Notes under the pieces: model-generated | Database searches by the model: none | The model's input: the letters and a program-made list of their open reading frames with translations, nothing else | Told to the model about the DNA's origin: nothing | Shown: positions 1 through 13,400 of the stretch, piece after piece | Layout of the letters: each line of letters starts with the position of its first letter | How positions within the stretch are numbered: position 1 is the stretch's first letter | Made by a program: the position numbers and the translations under genes | Assembly (NCBI GenBank): GCA_932294295.1 | Contig: OW028577.1 | Coordinates: forward strand, 7,095,501-7,159,500 | Direction: 5' to 3' | From: Alitta virens | Taxonomy: Eukaryota; Annelida; Polychaeta; Phyllodocida; Nereididae | DNA: 64,000 nt

Positions 1-350
1 CAACATAAAGTATCTTTCAATACACATATTTCTTACACATTAAAACAATAGTGCAATGATAGTGCAAAGAATATGAAATGCATAATACAGTACTACATTG
101 ATGGCAATGCACATATTGTAGTACATGCATGACAGTAAAAAGTTATAGAGCGAATGTACAGTAAAATTGGTATTAGCTTTTAATAACATCATTGCCACAC
201 CCCCTATTAAAAAGTAAAGTAATCATTGTAGCATACATAAAATCAGAACACCGTTCTGTAAAAAATGTGATAATTAATTCTAAGTTCAGAGAAGATGTGC
301 AAATACTAATAATACTGCAATGCAATAAAGTTACATTGCACATGCACTTT
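1..350. other. Downstream flank or 3' UTR of the NWD gene
   Basis: AT-rich DNA with no supported ORF. It is either the distal 3' UTR of the minus-strand NWD gene or intergenic sequence. Nothing else is recognised. Confidence 0.5.
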
Positions 351-355
351 TTATT
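350..355 (-). terminator. Poly(A) signal overlapping the NWD stop codon
   Basis: On the minus strand the last codons read ATG CAA TAA AAA, so the TAA stop sits inside a canonical AATAAA. No other AATAAA lies closer to the stop; an ATTAAA variant is near 178. If the first signal is used, the 3' UTR is extremely short. Confidence 0.4.
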
Positions 356-3300
356 GCATCACACAAGAAGATTTCCTCACTTTCTTCCGTCCCTCTGGGG
401 GGTCACATTCACATGATATACTGTATGTAACATTTCCCGCAGTTTCCAGAGCCTGTTTTAGGTCCACCGATGCGCTCGGCATCTCAGCGTCTGTCACAGA
501 ACTGATGGTCCTCTGGTACAGAGGATCGAGCTTAATCATTTCAGCTTTACTGATCTGACACTGACTAGATGACTTTTGAATGTAGTGACCGGCAATGTTT
601 GAATCTGAGGTAGAGCGATTCTTTTCGGTCAAATGGGGATAATGCATTGACACAAGTCCATTGTTGTTCACCTTGCCGACAGTCAGCAATTCGTCCATGC
701 TCAGTTTTGCAACTGACCTCACTCGCATATTCTCGCTCGAAGAAGAGCTGGTATTGGACACTTGTCGGTCAAAACCCTTCTTACCAGCGTCTATACCACT
801 ACTTCGACAAGTTGGACCGGAATCTGCATTCCTCCTTGGTTTCTCAGCACTATTAGACAAGCTTCGATGCCTGAACATGACAGGTGGCGACTCAAAGTCC
901 TCATCAGCATCATTGGCATCCATTGTAAATGAAGCTCGATTTTCCTCGAGGTCAACAACGATTGTATCTTCATTATTGCTATCATTTTCATCCTCATCAT
1001 CCTTCATTTTGTGTAGAGTGAAGGACAAAAAGTGTCCATCTTGGCAGCCAACGAGGACCATGTAGCCATAATTGGTCAAATTAAGAGAAGTGACTTTGGA
1101 ATGAGTGCTCACCTCTGCCACAATTCGCCCATCTTTCACACGCATTGCCTTGATGCAGTCCATTGGCTTTGTGTCAGCCCAGATCACATACAGACCGTCA
1201 TCTGTTATTTTAACGTGTTCCCTGTGGGTGTTAGTTGTCCAGCACTGATGCACTAATGTCTTGCCAACCTGTACGTCAAACACTTGTTGGTAGCTGTCTA
1301 CAACAATGCGGCCATCTTTGGAGATATCAACTGCAGCTTTCCCTCCCACATTGTCAAACTTTCGCAGCCTTTGGGCATTCGTGAAGTTCCACAGTTCTAG
1401 GCGTGTTTGACGCCGGTGAGCTCCTTGAGGTGAACTTGTGAAGACCATCACTTGGTCGTAATGCCTTGGCACTGCATACAGCCTGATTGCTATCATATTG
1501 TTCAGCAAAATTTCAGATGTTTCACCGGTTTTGATACAAAATCCAACGACTTTCTTCTTTTCCTGTACAAGCAGGACATACTTGGAGTCAGTAGTGAACC
1601 TGGCATGCTCAGAATTTTTGAAGAGTTTGACCAGGGATTTATGTTTGAGATCATACAGTCGGCTCTCGGTGGCCTCCGCGAGTAGATACTTGTTGTCATA
1701 GCTGAGATGCACTTTGTAGCAACCTGGTTGATTGATGTGAGCAAGTAGTTTGCCCTGGTGCACGTCAGCAATGAAGATTCGAGTTGTGGTTTTGGTGTCG
1801 CACAATAGAATCAGAAACTGACCATCGTGGCTCGTTGTCATCTGTTTTAGCTGTCCATACTTGTCGAACGGCAAGAAGGTCCGTCGATGGTTTGTGGTCA
1901 GATTCCACACATCAATGCCAAAAAATTCAATGAACTGGTAGCCCCGTCGAGATGTCACAGGTCGGTGAATCTTAATGTAAGCAAGTTTAATGTCAGACAC
2001 CACATGGACAACATCAACAGGATTAGCATACACATGAATGCTCGGGGCAACAGCTTCCTGCATCTTGTCCAGGTCCCAAACTTTGATGTTCATTTCTTGT
2101 TTTGAAGCAGTTGCTGCAATATTTCCCACTGGAGCTACCCTCAACAGAAACTTGTCCTCCTCAGACCCGAGGAGTCTCATATGAGCATGAAGGTCTCCCG
2201 TTTCTGAATTCCAAATGCACAAATAATTTCCAACAATGCCAAGGACACATTTTCCTTTGTATGCAAAGTCCGCTGTATGAACAGGAAGCTCATGACCTCT
2301 GAAAATCTCCTGATTGAGCATTACACTTTTACCAGAGGTCATGGACACAACAAATAAATACAACTTTTTCACATTAACTATAAAGGTGGCTTCCTCATCA
2401 CTGAACTTTATCTCAAACACTTCTTGGCGATAAGATTCTCCAGGACTGAAATTGTAGTTGGGGAAATCCTTGATGTACTCAAACTTCTTCATCCGTGTAC
2501 CAAAACTACCACTGTCCATGTCTATGTTGTACATTTCCACCAGACATGAGACTGCATAACCTATGATAGCTCTTTTTCCATCCTTGGTGAAGACAATTTG
2601 ACTGGGGATATTTTCATGATTAATAACTTTGTGGATTGCTTCAGATTCCAGATCGATGATCTTGGTTTGTGACAGTGTTCCCACAAGTATCAGCTTACAA
2701 TCCGGGGTTACTGCTAAGGTCACAAACCCTGCGCTATCTCGCAGGCAGGTCAAAGATTTCATCATTACACCAGTTTGCACGTTGAACAGTTCTCCCTCTC
2801 TGATAGCATAATGTCCTGCTACCACAGTGTTGTGGATAAACCCGTCTCTACGTTCTGAGAGTTTATGCATGAGATCACCAGTGTTCGCACTAAACACGCT
2901 GAGAGGACTACGGTCTGTATAATTCTCTAAGACGAGAAAATCTGGTTTGGCCAGAAAAATCACCGAGTGATGACCGGGCAGAGTGTACGATATGTTGGTG
3001 TTGTAGAAGAGATCGCCAGTCTTCATATCCCACGCAATCATGGATCCATCCAGAGACACAGAGTAGAGACAATGGGAATCCGCACTGAAAGCTATGTCAG
3101 TGACATGTTTCCTGTAACCTTCCAAGTTGAACATAAGAGATTCTACAGGTGCATCAAAACACACAAATGAGGGAAGCAAAGCACAATGTTTCAGTCCTTC
3201 TTTCTTACACTGCTTGACCAGACTCGTGACCAAATCAAATTGATCATTTGAAGGCTTCAAACGTCCCAGGATCTCTGAAGCCAAGGTGTTTGGGATCACT

Positions 3301-4469
3301 TTCAAGGAATATCCAGCTACTCTCAATGCAGCCATGACCATTTCTACTCTGTGACCTTTCTTGTGGTGATGCACCAACATAGCATCTGTCATCACCTCTG
3401 TAACTGACGTCGCCTTGAGTTTAGCATGAAGCCATCTGTAGTTGTAAAAGACTTCTTTCCATAGCTCTGCATACCTGTCACTGCGCTGCAAATGATAGGG
3501 CATTTCGTTCAGCTTCCTCAGGTTGTAATGTACATGCAGTCCCAGTTTACTTTTTGTCTTCCATTTCAAGGGCTGAGTGGGCAGCTTGCGGTCAGCTTCC
3601 CCTTCTCTGGATGTAGTTTTTAATTTTATTTGGAGATGTTCAGAATAACGGAATGGTTTCTTCTTGCCTCCTCCCCATTTGCCAAGGAAGAAGTCAGCCA
3701 GATTTGAATGGACACCAGTTCTGTAGTAGCGATCACTCAAGTAGCGATCTTTCACCACTTCTTTGAACTGCCGATGATACCAAGCAAGGACTGTTACTCC
3801 ATCTGCTGCCCTTTCCACCAAGTAACAGCTCAGATCGTTGCGAATCCTTGTCCATAATAAAGGGGGGATACGTCTGACAGGTGGCACCCAGAATACGAAG
3901 ATTTCGTCCAAGACTTCATCATCAAGAGAGAGCACATCTTCCAGCTCAGCCTCTGTAAGTCCACTCCTTGATGCTGTTAAGTATGATAGCGACTTCGCCA
4001 CCAATCGTTTACCATGGTGCAATTCTATGCGATCAAATAACACATTTATCAGTCCTTTTACGGAGTGCTTCAAGGACGTTCTGTCTATGTCATAGAAGGA
4101 TTTCCATCTTTTCACTTCTTCATACACTAGCTTTGTGTACAACGGCAAACTGCAATAGTTACAAGCAATTTTAACGATAGCTAATTGCTCGACAGTTAAT
4201 GTTTGATTATCATTTGACAACCATGTCTTTAAGATTTCCACACACAGTGTACCCCCTAATGGCGTAACTCGAACAAAATGTGATGGTTCCAGGATGACAG
4301 CACTCAAGCGATGCAACATCTTGTGTTCGTCCGGCAGGGTTGACAGAATGAAGTACACATGCGGGGGAAGTTTGTACGGCAGCCAGGTCAGCCGGTAAGG
4401 GTAATTGGAAGCAGACAGTTGATCCAATGCATCAAGGATGATTACTAGCGGTTTGTCACTGGATGCAAC
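351..4469 (-). CDS. NWD1: NWD terminal exon: NACHT C-half, WD40 repeats and CaaX tail
   Basis: This is one unusually large exon of 4119 nt (residues ~503-1874). It starts right after a pyrimidine-rich acceptor with VASSDKPLVIILDALDQL (Walker B). It continues through the helical NWD region (SGLTEAELEDVLSLDD) into WD-like units such as the one around DIAFSADSHCLYSVSLDGSM at ~3110-3040. After the propeller come an acidic stretch (DDEDENDSNNED) and a Ser/Arg-rich low-complexity tail. The reading frame is open throughout, so there is no sign of decay. Confidence 0.93.
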   Translation of the reverse strand, partial: VASSDKPLVIILDALDQLSASNYPYRLTWLPYKLPPHVYFILSTLPDEHKMLHRLSAVILEPSHFVRVTPLGGTLCVEILKTWLSNDNQTLTVEQLAIVKIACNYCSLPLYTKLVYEEVKRWKSFYDIDRTSLKHSVKGLINVLFDRIELHHGKRLVAKSLSYLTASRSGLTEAELEDVLSLDDEVLDEIFVFWVPPVRRIPPLLWTRIRNDLSCYLVERAADGVTVLAWYHRQFKEVVKDRYLSDRYYRTGVHSNLADFFLGKWGGGKKKPFRYSEHLQIKLKTTSREGEADRKLPTQPLKWKTKSKLGLHVHYNLRKLNEMPYHLQRSDRYAELWKEVFYNYRWLHAKLKATSVTEVMTDAMLVHHHKKGHRVEMVMAALRVAGYSLKVIPNTLASEILGRLKPSNDQFDLVTSLVKQCKKEGLKHCALLPSFVCFDAPVESLMFNLEGYRKHVTDIAFSADSHCLYSVSLDGSMIAWDMKTGDLFYNTNISYTLPGHHSVIFLAKPDFLVLENYTDRSPLSVFSANTGDLMHKLSERRDGFIHNTVVAGHYAIREGELFNVQTGVMMKSLTCLRDSAGFVTLAVTPDCKLILVGTLSQTKIIDLESEAIHKVINHENIPSQIVFTKDGKRAIIGYAVSCLVEMYNIDMDSGSFGTRMKKFEYIKDFPNYNFSPGESYRQEVFEIKFSDEEATFIVNVKKLYLFVVSMTSGKSVMLNQEIFRGHELPVHTADFAYKGKCVLGIVGNYLCIWNSETGDLHAHMRLLGSEEDKFLLRVAPVGNIAATASKQEMNIKVWDLDKMQEAVAPSIHVYANPVDVVHVVSDIKLAYIKIHRPVTSRRGYQFIEFFGIDVWNLTTNHRRTFLPFDKYGQLKQMTTSHDGQFLILLCDTKTTTRIFIADVHQGKLLAHINQPGCYKVHLSYDNKYLLAEATESRLYDLKHKSLVKLFKNSEHARFTTDSKYVLLVQEKKKVVGFCIKTGETSEILLNNMIAIRLYAVPRHYDQVMVFTSSPQGAHRRQTRLELWNFTNAQRLRKFDNVGGKAAVDISKDGRIVVDSYQQVFDVQVGKTLVHQCWTTNTHREHVKITDDGLYVIWADTKPMDCIKAMRVKDGRIVAEVSTHSKVTSLNLTNYGYMVLVGCQDGHFLSFTLHKMKDDEDENDSNNEDTIVVDLEENRASFTMDANDADEDFESPPVMFRHRSLSNSAEKPRRNADSGPTCRSSGIDAGKKGFDRQVSNTSSSSSENMRVRSVAKLSMDELLTVGKVNNNGLVSMHYPHLTEKNRSTSDSNIAGHYIQKSSSQCQISKAEMIKLDPLYQRTISSVTDAEMPSASVDLKQALETAGNVTYSISCECDPPEGRKKVRKSSCVMQ

Positions 4470-7400
4470 CTGCAAGTAATACCAAACATTTAGAAAACAC
4501 AAAACATTGAGTATCAAAGACAATGGCATTGCATTTTATTAGGCTTACTTTCAATATTAACATTGCTTTATTTCGTAACATTGCTTTATTTCTTAACATT
4601 GTTTTATTTCGTAACATTGCACTATTTCGTCACATGTTATTGTTATTCTGTTTTCTGTTTTTTGTTATCAGTAGTTATTGTCAGTTCATGAATGTATCTT
4701 ATCTGGGTATGGAGTGGCACAGTGCTCTTCAGAGGGCTGGGATAATTTGTCAATTGTATTTCTGTAATGTTTGCCATTCTAAGCAGTAAAATATCAAATA
4801 TTAAAATATTATCTCACTACTTAGTCAGCATGCATGACCCATTCCTGTATGCAGGATGTTTTTTACGTAATCTACTATAATGACATTACAAGTTCATGCC
4901 ATGGTTATGACGTGGTACACATAAAATCATATGGTGGGGATCAGTGTTCACAGTAAGTACAAAATACCTGCCGGTCCCAAGGACCAGCTGTGTGGGAAAG
5001 CTGCCTGTCCTTAAGCAAACCTGCCAATCCTGCCTTGAAGCTGCCGGTCAGGACTGACAGACCCGCCCTTATTTCGAAACACTAGTGGGGATTTATGCTT
5101 GTCTGAGTAGGCCTATAGCTCTACAAAGTCAGTGCATCATAATTAAGACACGGACACATGTAACAGAACATATCCCAACCCAAATTTGAACCCCAGATCT
5201 CCAAAGAAGCTGAGCAGTGCTTAAACGATAATGATATGAATGGCATTTAATTGCACTCTATGAAGACAAACCTTCAAAAGTTCATGGAAGCATGAAATTA
5301 GTTTTGTGAAATCTTCTTGGATCTCTTCATATGGTTTGTCATAGTTGCGACAGATTTGTTCACACATTGTCTGCAGCGCAGGAAAGATACTAGAGCTCTT
5401 TGGTGTTGTACCTGAAATAAACCAGAAACGATTACTAAGGATTTCAATCAAGTAGTTGGCCGCAATCAACTTAAGTCATATAATGGGTTCTATCATTCTC
5501 TGATACACAAGACATAGACCGATCATACCGGATGATTTTAGAGTTTCGGAACTACGTTTGTTAAAGTCAAACACATTCCTCAGTGATACGACTATGATTG
5601 TTAGTATGAAATTGACTAACCTAGTAATCTGGTTATGATAACTGGTCTAGAGGTTGTCCATGATGCTGCATACTTGGCAACCATAGCCATGATGGATGTT
5701 TTTCCACTTCCAGATTCTCCAAAAATGACCAATGGCTGATTCTGCGATTTCATCACATAGTTCTCTATGCGGTTCAAGATGTCGCGCCTTCCATGAAAAG
5801 CCTTGCATCGAGACTCGCATAACTTGGCGTGTTGTAAAACCTCGGCGAGCAAAGCATCTTGATTGAAATCTAGCTGTTTTTCAATTGCTACAAGGAGCTG
5901 TGTCCTGAACATTTTGTAGAAAGAGTCGCACAAACTCCTGATATATTCCTTGTGCTTTGTTTCATTTATACCAGATGGGCGACACCACTTGACTATAAAG
6001 TTTGCCATATTGTCTTTGCTAAGATGATCTGGAATCATTTTGTCTCGCGAGTGATGCAACAGTCTCTGGGCTTCACCATCTATTTCATCGTCCATCATAT
6101 CGATAAACTTTGAACCATTTTTTTCACGCATATGTTGCAATAAGTCTTCAATGATTCGGAAAAAACAGATTTGCCGATCCTTATGCTGGTCATACACAAT
6201 TCCATGGCGTATCTCGTCCTCAGTAACTGTAATCAATATGAAGAATGTCAGAGAACAAACAACTTCCTGTCATCACCTTGTCAATAAAAAAAAACATGAT
6301 AAGATATGAAATACAGACGTAATTTTGATCCTTTACCTGACATGAAGTATTTCTCTTTATCTTCAGCTGTCAAAGTTCCAGCCTCAAACAACAAGGTGCT
6401 GCCATGTCGTAGTAGACATTGCAATGCCTCAAAGATTTCTGCCCACCGCTGACGATCTGCTTCCTGCAGTTTAGGATCACTCTGCAATAATTGAATTGAT
6501 TTCTGTGTTACTGTGGCTCTCTGCTGGTGAACTTTTCAGCCTTTGAAACAGGTTTATGTGCTTTGTCACACAAAACAAAAATCTAGAAAATATTGGTAAC
6601 TCCATGATTTGATTACTCCGCTATTACTTTAAGGAGTGTGATGTTATTGCATGAATCATAATGACCGACAAAGCCATATATTAAGGCTAATCTGTACTAT
6701 CAATCTTTTGGTATATATATTTTACATAATTTTGTTTGAGGTCCCGTTTCGTTAAAAATATTACACACTGAGTTACACCATTTGGGTTGCTTGTAATGTC
6801 TTGAATGTTTTCTATTCTTCATACCTTCCTTTTTTTTAAAAATAGTACTTGTTATTAATCAGTTTGCATTATGAATACAGGTCAATTCGCCTACATGCCA
6901 ATCGTCAACATACCAAGTCATTGACACATTAGAGGGGCTGGTGCAAAATCGTTGACAAACCAATTCATCTAAATTGGGGTGATATATACAAAGTTGTTGA
7001 TAAACTTATAAATGTTATATGTTATAAGTGTCAACAAGTTGGCAGAACCAACTTGTCGACATGTCAACTAGTTGGTACAGCCATGAGTGTTTGTCAACCA
7101 AATGGTCAAGTTGGCTGCCCTGATGTCGACGGGTTGGCTGTCAACGATTTTGCTGTAGACAATTTGCTTGTTGACGAAATGCCTGGATACCCTTGTTATT
7201 AATCAGTTTGCAATTAATTATATTATAAAATATAGATAACTACCTACACTATGAGATACTACAACTACTATCTACCTATCCTTTCATTTTAAATCCAATT
7301 TTCTTATGCCATACAATGGTGTAGGCCTACATTCAAGTCATCGAGAGAAATAATAACATACTGTGTTGACGTAATTAGGCAGATTACTAGAGATCTTCAT

Positions 7401-10400
7401 CAGGGAATAGACAGGAGGTATTTTGTTGTCATCTCTTTGAAACCATTCGTCAAGTAATGTGACATCCTGCTTATCGTTCACCAGAGCTTTCCTGAGGTCC
7501 TGGAACTCTTTGGCATCAATGGTCACTGGAAATGGACGGAATCCATACTTCTGACCGAACAGGACCTAAGAAAAAAATCAGAGTTGTATCATTGGTTCCT
7601 GAAAGTCAATCATCCCTGCTAACAGTATATATAAAACATGACTAACCCCTAAGTACCTACTTCTCTTCAGGTTTCATAATAATGACCGTTTCATTCATTA
7701 CATGCTAAATGGATGACCAGTAAGTGAACTCCGGTTAACTGATTTCTAGAAAGCTTTTTTCGTCTGTATTAAAAGGCAACCGGTTGACATTAGTCAGCTC
7801 ATGACTAACTATATAAAATACTAGATATTTTTAACTTCTGACACAAATTTTATCATATCATAGTCAAGGAAGAAATGTGCAACATTCCCTTATAGCATGT
7901 CATAATTCAGATTTTATTCCTACAAAAGTCAACCAGCCCCTTCCGACCTTTAAGTAATAACTAACAGCCACTTACGACAAATGATGGTCCCATTGAGACT
8001 CGTTGACATTCTTGGATTTCACGCATGCAAAGGCTGCTGGTCATGTGATCATCTTGCGCTTCTTCTCTGATACCCCATCTCATGTCAACCACCTGTGGAA
8101 AAAAATAGGAAATATTATAAGGTGATGTGACAGTCATTAAATGGTTCAAACGAATAAGACTAGGAATCTAGGGAGAGCGGCCCGGGCGCCTTGAGCCATG
8201 GGTGGGGTACCTTGATCCAATGGCTCTGCAGACCAGTTGGTTTGACATTAGCCTTGTAAATGGCAATGATTTTGTCCCCTTAGTGATAAAGAATTAGGTC
8301 ACTGATAATTTTTCAAGTTTCCTATCAGGAAAATTTGTTAATTCAGAATTTACACTTTTCACTACCACAGAGCATGGAGACAAGTGTCTCCATGCACAGA
8401 GTAATAAAACAAGTCAATCTTGTTATTCTTCTAATATTTTTATAACTTCTAGAATTCAGCAACTAATTTGTCAGTGTGAACTAGGCAATATATGCCACGG
8501 ATTGACCTCATTGCAGATAAGTTGAGATGTATATGCATCACAGCACATGTGTTTTTATATGGAATTTGCATGTGGGGCACCTTGAGCCAGCTTACGTGGG
8601 GCACCTTGAGCCGGGCCATGAAACACAATAACTAGTAAAGAGCATACTTTTACATGTTATAAACCTCTAATTATCATAAGCCTTAATTTAACATGCCATA
8701 TAGCGTATTTCATAAATACGTAATTGTCCTCCAATTATCATTTACCAAGACAAACCTTTATTTGCCTTGTACATTCAAATGATTAACCTTTAATTACATA
8801 ATAAGTCTTAATATAAATACATTTAACATAGCAAAAGCATGTTTATACATTTCAGGGCTTGACATTATTTCATTTCAACTTGGTAATTTTTAAGCAAAAC
8901 TATGTATTTTACCACAGGCACACATCACTTGCCTGGGACAGTCAGACAATCATTGAGGTTTGTCCCTGCATTTATGTAGATTTGTTTATGGATGTTATCA
9001 GTATTTCTTAACATAACTGTCAAGAAAACATGCACCTTGAGATAAATTATATTATTTTTAACATATTAATCTGTGACTGGGCTTTTAATGGTTCTTAGTT
9101 AATTTCTGATTGCTCTAAGTCTTTGGCAATTCATGCTTGTGCCACTATTGAAGCAAACTAAGGCCTCTTTTAGTGAATTCCAGGTGTTTGTTAGGTTAGC
9201 TGCAGGTGCCCCGAGTCTGGCAGAAGGAGCCCCATGGTCGGCGCACCAAGAGCCACTTGACCACATTGTTGACAGCATTTCCCCCTCTTACAAATAATAT
9301 GTATTATTCAACATTTTACATAAGTTACTGTGAGTACTTTGATAAAAAAAAACATAAATTAAAACAAATAATACACAATAAAATAGAAATAAGCTGAATT
9401 AAAAGAATACATCAAATTTGAATTAAAAAAGCACCATGTATAAATTTCTTAAAATTGACTTTAAACATAGAATGTCATAGATGGATCACAGATATTTTTC
9501 AGCACCCTTGGTAACTGATTCCAGTACCTGCCTGCCATATACATAAAGGTTTTAGACTGGTAAAAGTTATCAATAATGGGGATAAAGACATTCATATCAT
9601 TATTATTTCAAAGTGACCGAGAAACCATTTCACATTCCATTAAAACATTGTACAGAAATACATGGGAGCCAGCCCATGAATACATTTAAACATAAGTAAA
9701 ACATTAAAATAATAAAATCTGTCTAACATTCATCCATCCAAAACTCTTATAGTCATTTGAAACAATTCTCACAGCATAATTTTGTACTCGCGGAATTTTA
9801 TCTAGATTAACATTTGTGGTGTTATCCCATACACTAATGGCATAATCAGTACATGGTTGAACGCTTGACATTTATATACATTTTTAGCATATTATCACGT
9901 GGTGTAGATTTCCTTAATCTTGATAACATACCAACTGTTTTAGTAAGGTGACTAGTCACTGACTACTGAGTTTATCAGTTTGCATATCCCAGGATAAGCA
10001 TTGTTCTACAGTATAAGATATTCACAATGAGTCATCTGATTTATATGATGACTTAAATTACTATCATTAACACTGGTTTGATGTTTGTACTTAGAAGATA
10101 TCAACATAATATTTGACTTTTCAGCATTTAAGTCAAGCTAGTTTTTTTCCTGCATACCAAAGACTAACATCATCTACACACTTTTGCAAATTTGACCTGA
10201 CTTTATCTACATATGTACCAGTACAATAAATAATACAATATCATCTGCATAAAGATTGGCAGTACCTAAGTGAACACGCTGACTTAAATAAATAACAAAT
10301 ATAATTGGCCCGAGGACAGACCCTTGGGGAACGCCAACTGATAAAAGTCTTTCATATGTTATGCTGTTGTTGCATTTTAGTTTGTCTTCTGTTGGATAGG

Positions 10401-13400
10401 TAAGAGTTAAAAGATTGACCTTCAACAAAAAAATTGACCTTCAACAGTCAAACTTGTACGTTAACATTGCAAGATCTATTGAATAAAAAAACTTTCTAAT
10501 GTCTAACACACAAACACCCGTTCAAAAACATCCTCTTCTAGGCATAGCACTTTAGGGGCATCTCAGTTTTGGATATCATTCATAAGACTAGTTACATGTA
10601 TAGTCAGTCTTTGACTTCTCTGACAAGAACAATATATATCCGCTGTCCCTGGAGTTAAATATAGATCTATGCTGGCTCAGCACTGCCAAACCACATATAT
10701 ACAATCCCCAGTATTAGGGTTAAAACTAAGACTAAGACTTCTTTATGAGAGTGACTTATTGTGTACTAAACCACAAAATTCCACCAAAAAATCACTTATT
10801 TGTCATTATTTGGGTCATTCCACAGAAACGGTGCACTTTTGGCATTTCAAGTGCAAAAAAATTAAATTTTCAATGTTTCAAAAACCCATCAAAATTATGA
10901 ATTTTCATACATTTCTGTGTTGTAACATGACGACAAAGCATTTTCCATCTTTTATACTTAAATTGGTTGGTCATGTGACCTGTTATGTCAGCCATTACAT
11001 TAACAGGAAGGACAGTAACAGGATTGACATTTAGTGAAACTTTTTGCAATATCTGAAAGAGAAATGCAGGTAATATTACCGAAGTTTCCATTCCATTTTG
11101 TAATAAAAGGAGTACTTTCAGAATTGCTTGAAGCAATTTTCTGTGATAAATAGTTTCCTTATAAATTTGGTAATATAACAGGGATGACACTCATAAAAGT
11201 CACCCCCTGCCAATACAAACTATTTTCATTAAATATTGAAAAATATTTTTCAAAATGTGTAAGATAAGCAGACATTCTGAAGAGATATATAGAGTGAGGT
11301 GTGGGACATGCCATTTTTGCTGTCTTTTACAGCAAAAATAGCGAAAATATCATTTATGACTGACTCCTGCAAAAATTTATTGTGTGTATTTATATCTTAA
11401 CATCGGTCTGCCCATTCTCATACCACATTCGTATTATTAAAACCATTATTATCATCACATTTGAAAGTTGAGGGACAAGGGGTGCACCGTTTCTGTGGAA
11501 TGACATTTCATCCCACCCAGCACGCGAACAAAATGTTTTGTAGTGATTGTTGTAAGCTGTTGTAACTAAGATCCAATACATCTACTTTTTTTATTTGTCT
11601 CCAAACTATGTTTTGAAGATCTAGTGATCGATGCTCTCTCAAAAATGGCTGTAAGTGAATCGGCTAGGGAGCAGAATAAGCCGACATGAACCTACATCCC
11701 CATCAAGCTGCTAAGAAATTTAATCAATCTTTTGACCATGCAGACATACATTTTAACTCCTGGCAACACATTGTCCTGGTTAAAACACTTTAATCATTAT
11801 TTTAGATAGATGGATAGATAGATAGATTAGAAAAAGTGTAGCCCTCTTAGGCAAGTTCTTGCCGATAGATCAATTTGACAGTGCAGCCCTCTAAGGCAAG
11901 TTCTTGCCGCTAGCAAGGGTTGATTGACCAGGTGAAAGAAAGAGGACTCCACCCATTTTACATTTAACCCATGGATGGTGTCTTTTACGTAAACACCCAA
12001 GTATATGGTAATTGTCAGTCCTGAGTGGGCCAATGCCAGAATATGGCCTCAAACTGGATCCTTGACTGCATAGCCAAAAGAGTTCCAGTTCGTCATGATC
12101 TTGGATGAACTGCAGTTGATTTAAGATTACAATTACGATATCAATATTTTATTTTTCAGTTGTCACAGCATCTTCAGGACGTCAAGGCCTTGCGCTGGAT
12201 ATGTGGAGGATTGCATTTGCTGCCATCCATACTTGGGGCCAATGAATCGACTTGCAGGTGCTGTCCTCTTGTGGAAAAACTATTATATTGGCCAATCACA
12301 CACCAGCTTACACCATGACGCTATGACACCATATTCCAAATATGGTTCTCTTTTGTAAGGTCTCCTCTGATTGTGCGATAAACTTCTGTTGTATCCGATC
12401 AGAAAGGAGATGAATATCCACACAATTTACGGCCATTCAAAGGTCGCTGTGCCATCTCCATGCGCTGCGATCTTTGTCTACAGGGAAAATGTTGTCACAA
12501 CAAGAATGCCAGGCTAATTCGTAAAATTTCAATTGGCTTATAATATTATATAATAATATATTTTAACTTGGACAAGATCCGGGACATAGAGACACCTTAT
12601 CAAAGTTACTGCATGGTAAAACTAACAACTCTCATATCAAGTTATTACAATGAATGATTTCCCATGTGACTCGCAACATGATAACACATAGAGTTCTAAT
12701 AACTGAATACAAAGTGACATGAATTACAATTTCCGTTCAATAAACTTCAACCAGCATATAATGTGGGACACTAGCACAGAGTACATATTGTACAACCAAG
12801 CCATAATGGGGCAAGCTAAATAACCATAAACTATAAGTGGCTGGTATATATTTTCCCACGAGACAGGTCTCAACATGTCATGCATTTTGAACCCTTGGCA
12901 TCATATTCTCAGAGACCCACCTAGGAAAACTTGGAAGCCAGGCAAATAAGGAAAGCAATCCAGGGTCTATTTTAAGTCACTAAACAGAATACATTTCCAT
13001 ATATTACGTAATATTATGTGAAGTAAAAGCTCTAAGAGAATAATCATTCTAAGAAAAAAAACGCTTTACTTTTTTGCTGGGGAAATTTGTACCAGGCAGT
13101 GTCCCCATAAAATGTAGAACAAAGCCATACTTCCTCCACAGGCGTTTCCCACCATGACAGCACTAAGCAACTTAGACTATAATAAGACCAAGGCTACAGA
13201 CTTTGTCAAGAACAGCTTTTACTCCACCCTTCCTTCAAGGACGGGGCCAATTTCAGTCAAAAACATCATGTCACACCTCAAAAATAGCAATATCATACAC
13301 GAAACAAAAATTTCCTGCTAATTCTAAATGATAATTTTCATTATTTATAGACATTTATTATTTTTAGGGAATTCCTTGCCTGTTCACTAGGAATGTTCAA

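Noticed and set aside
10669..11190. Two ORFs of over 100 aa on opposite strands
   Set aside because: They fall inside the 10814-11504 MITE and show no domain.
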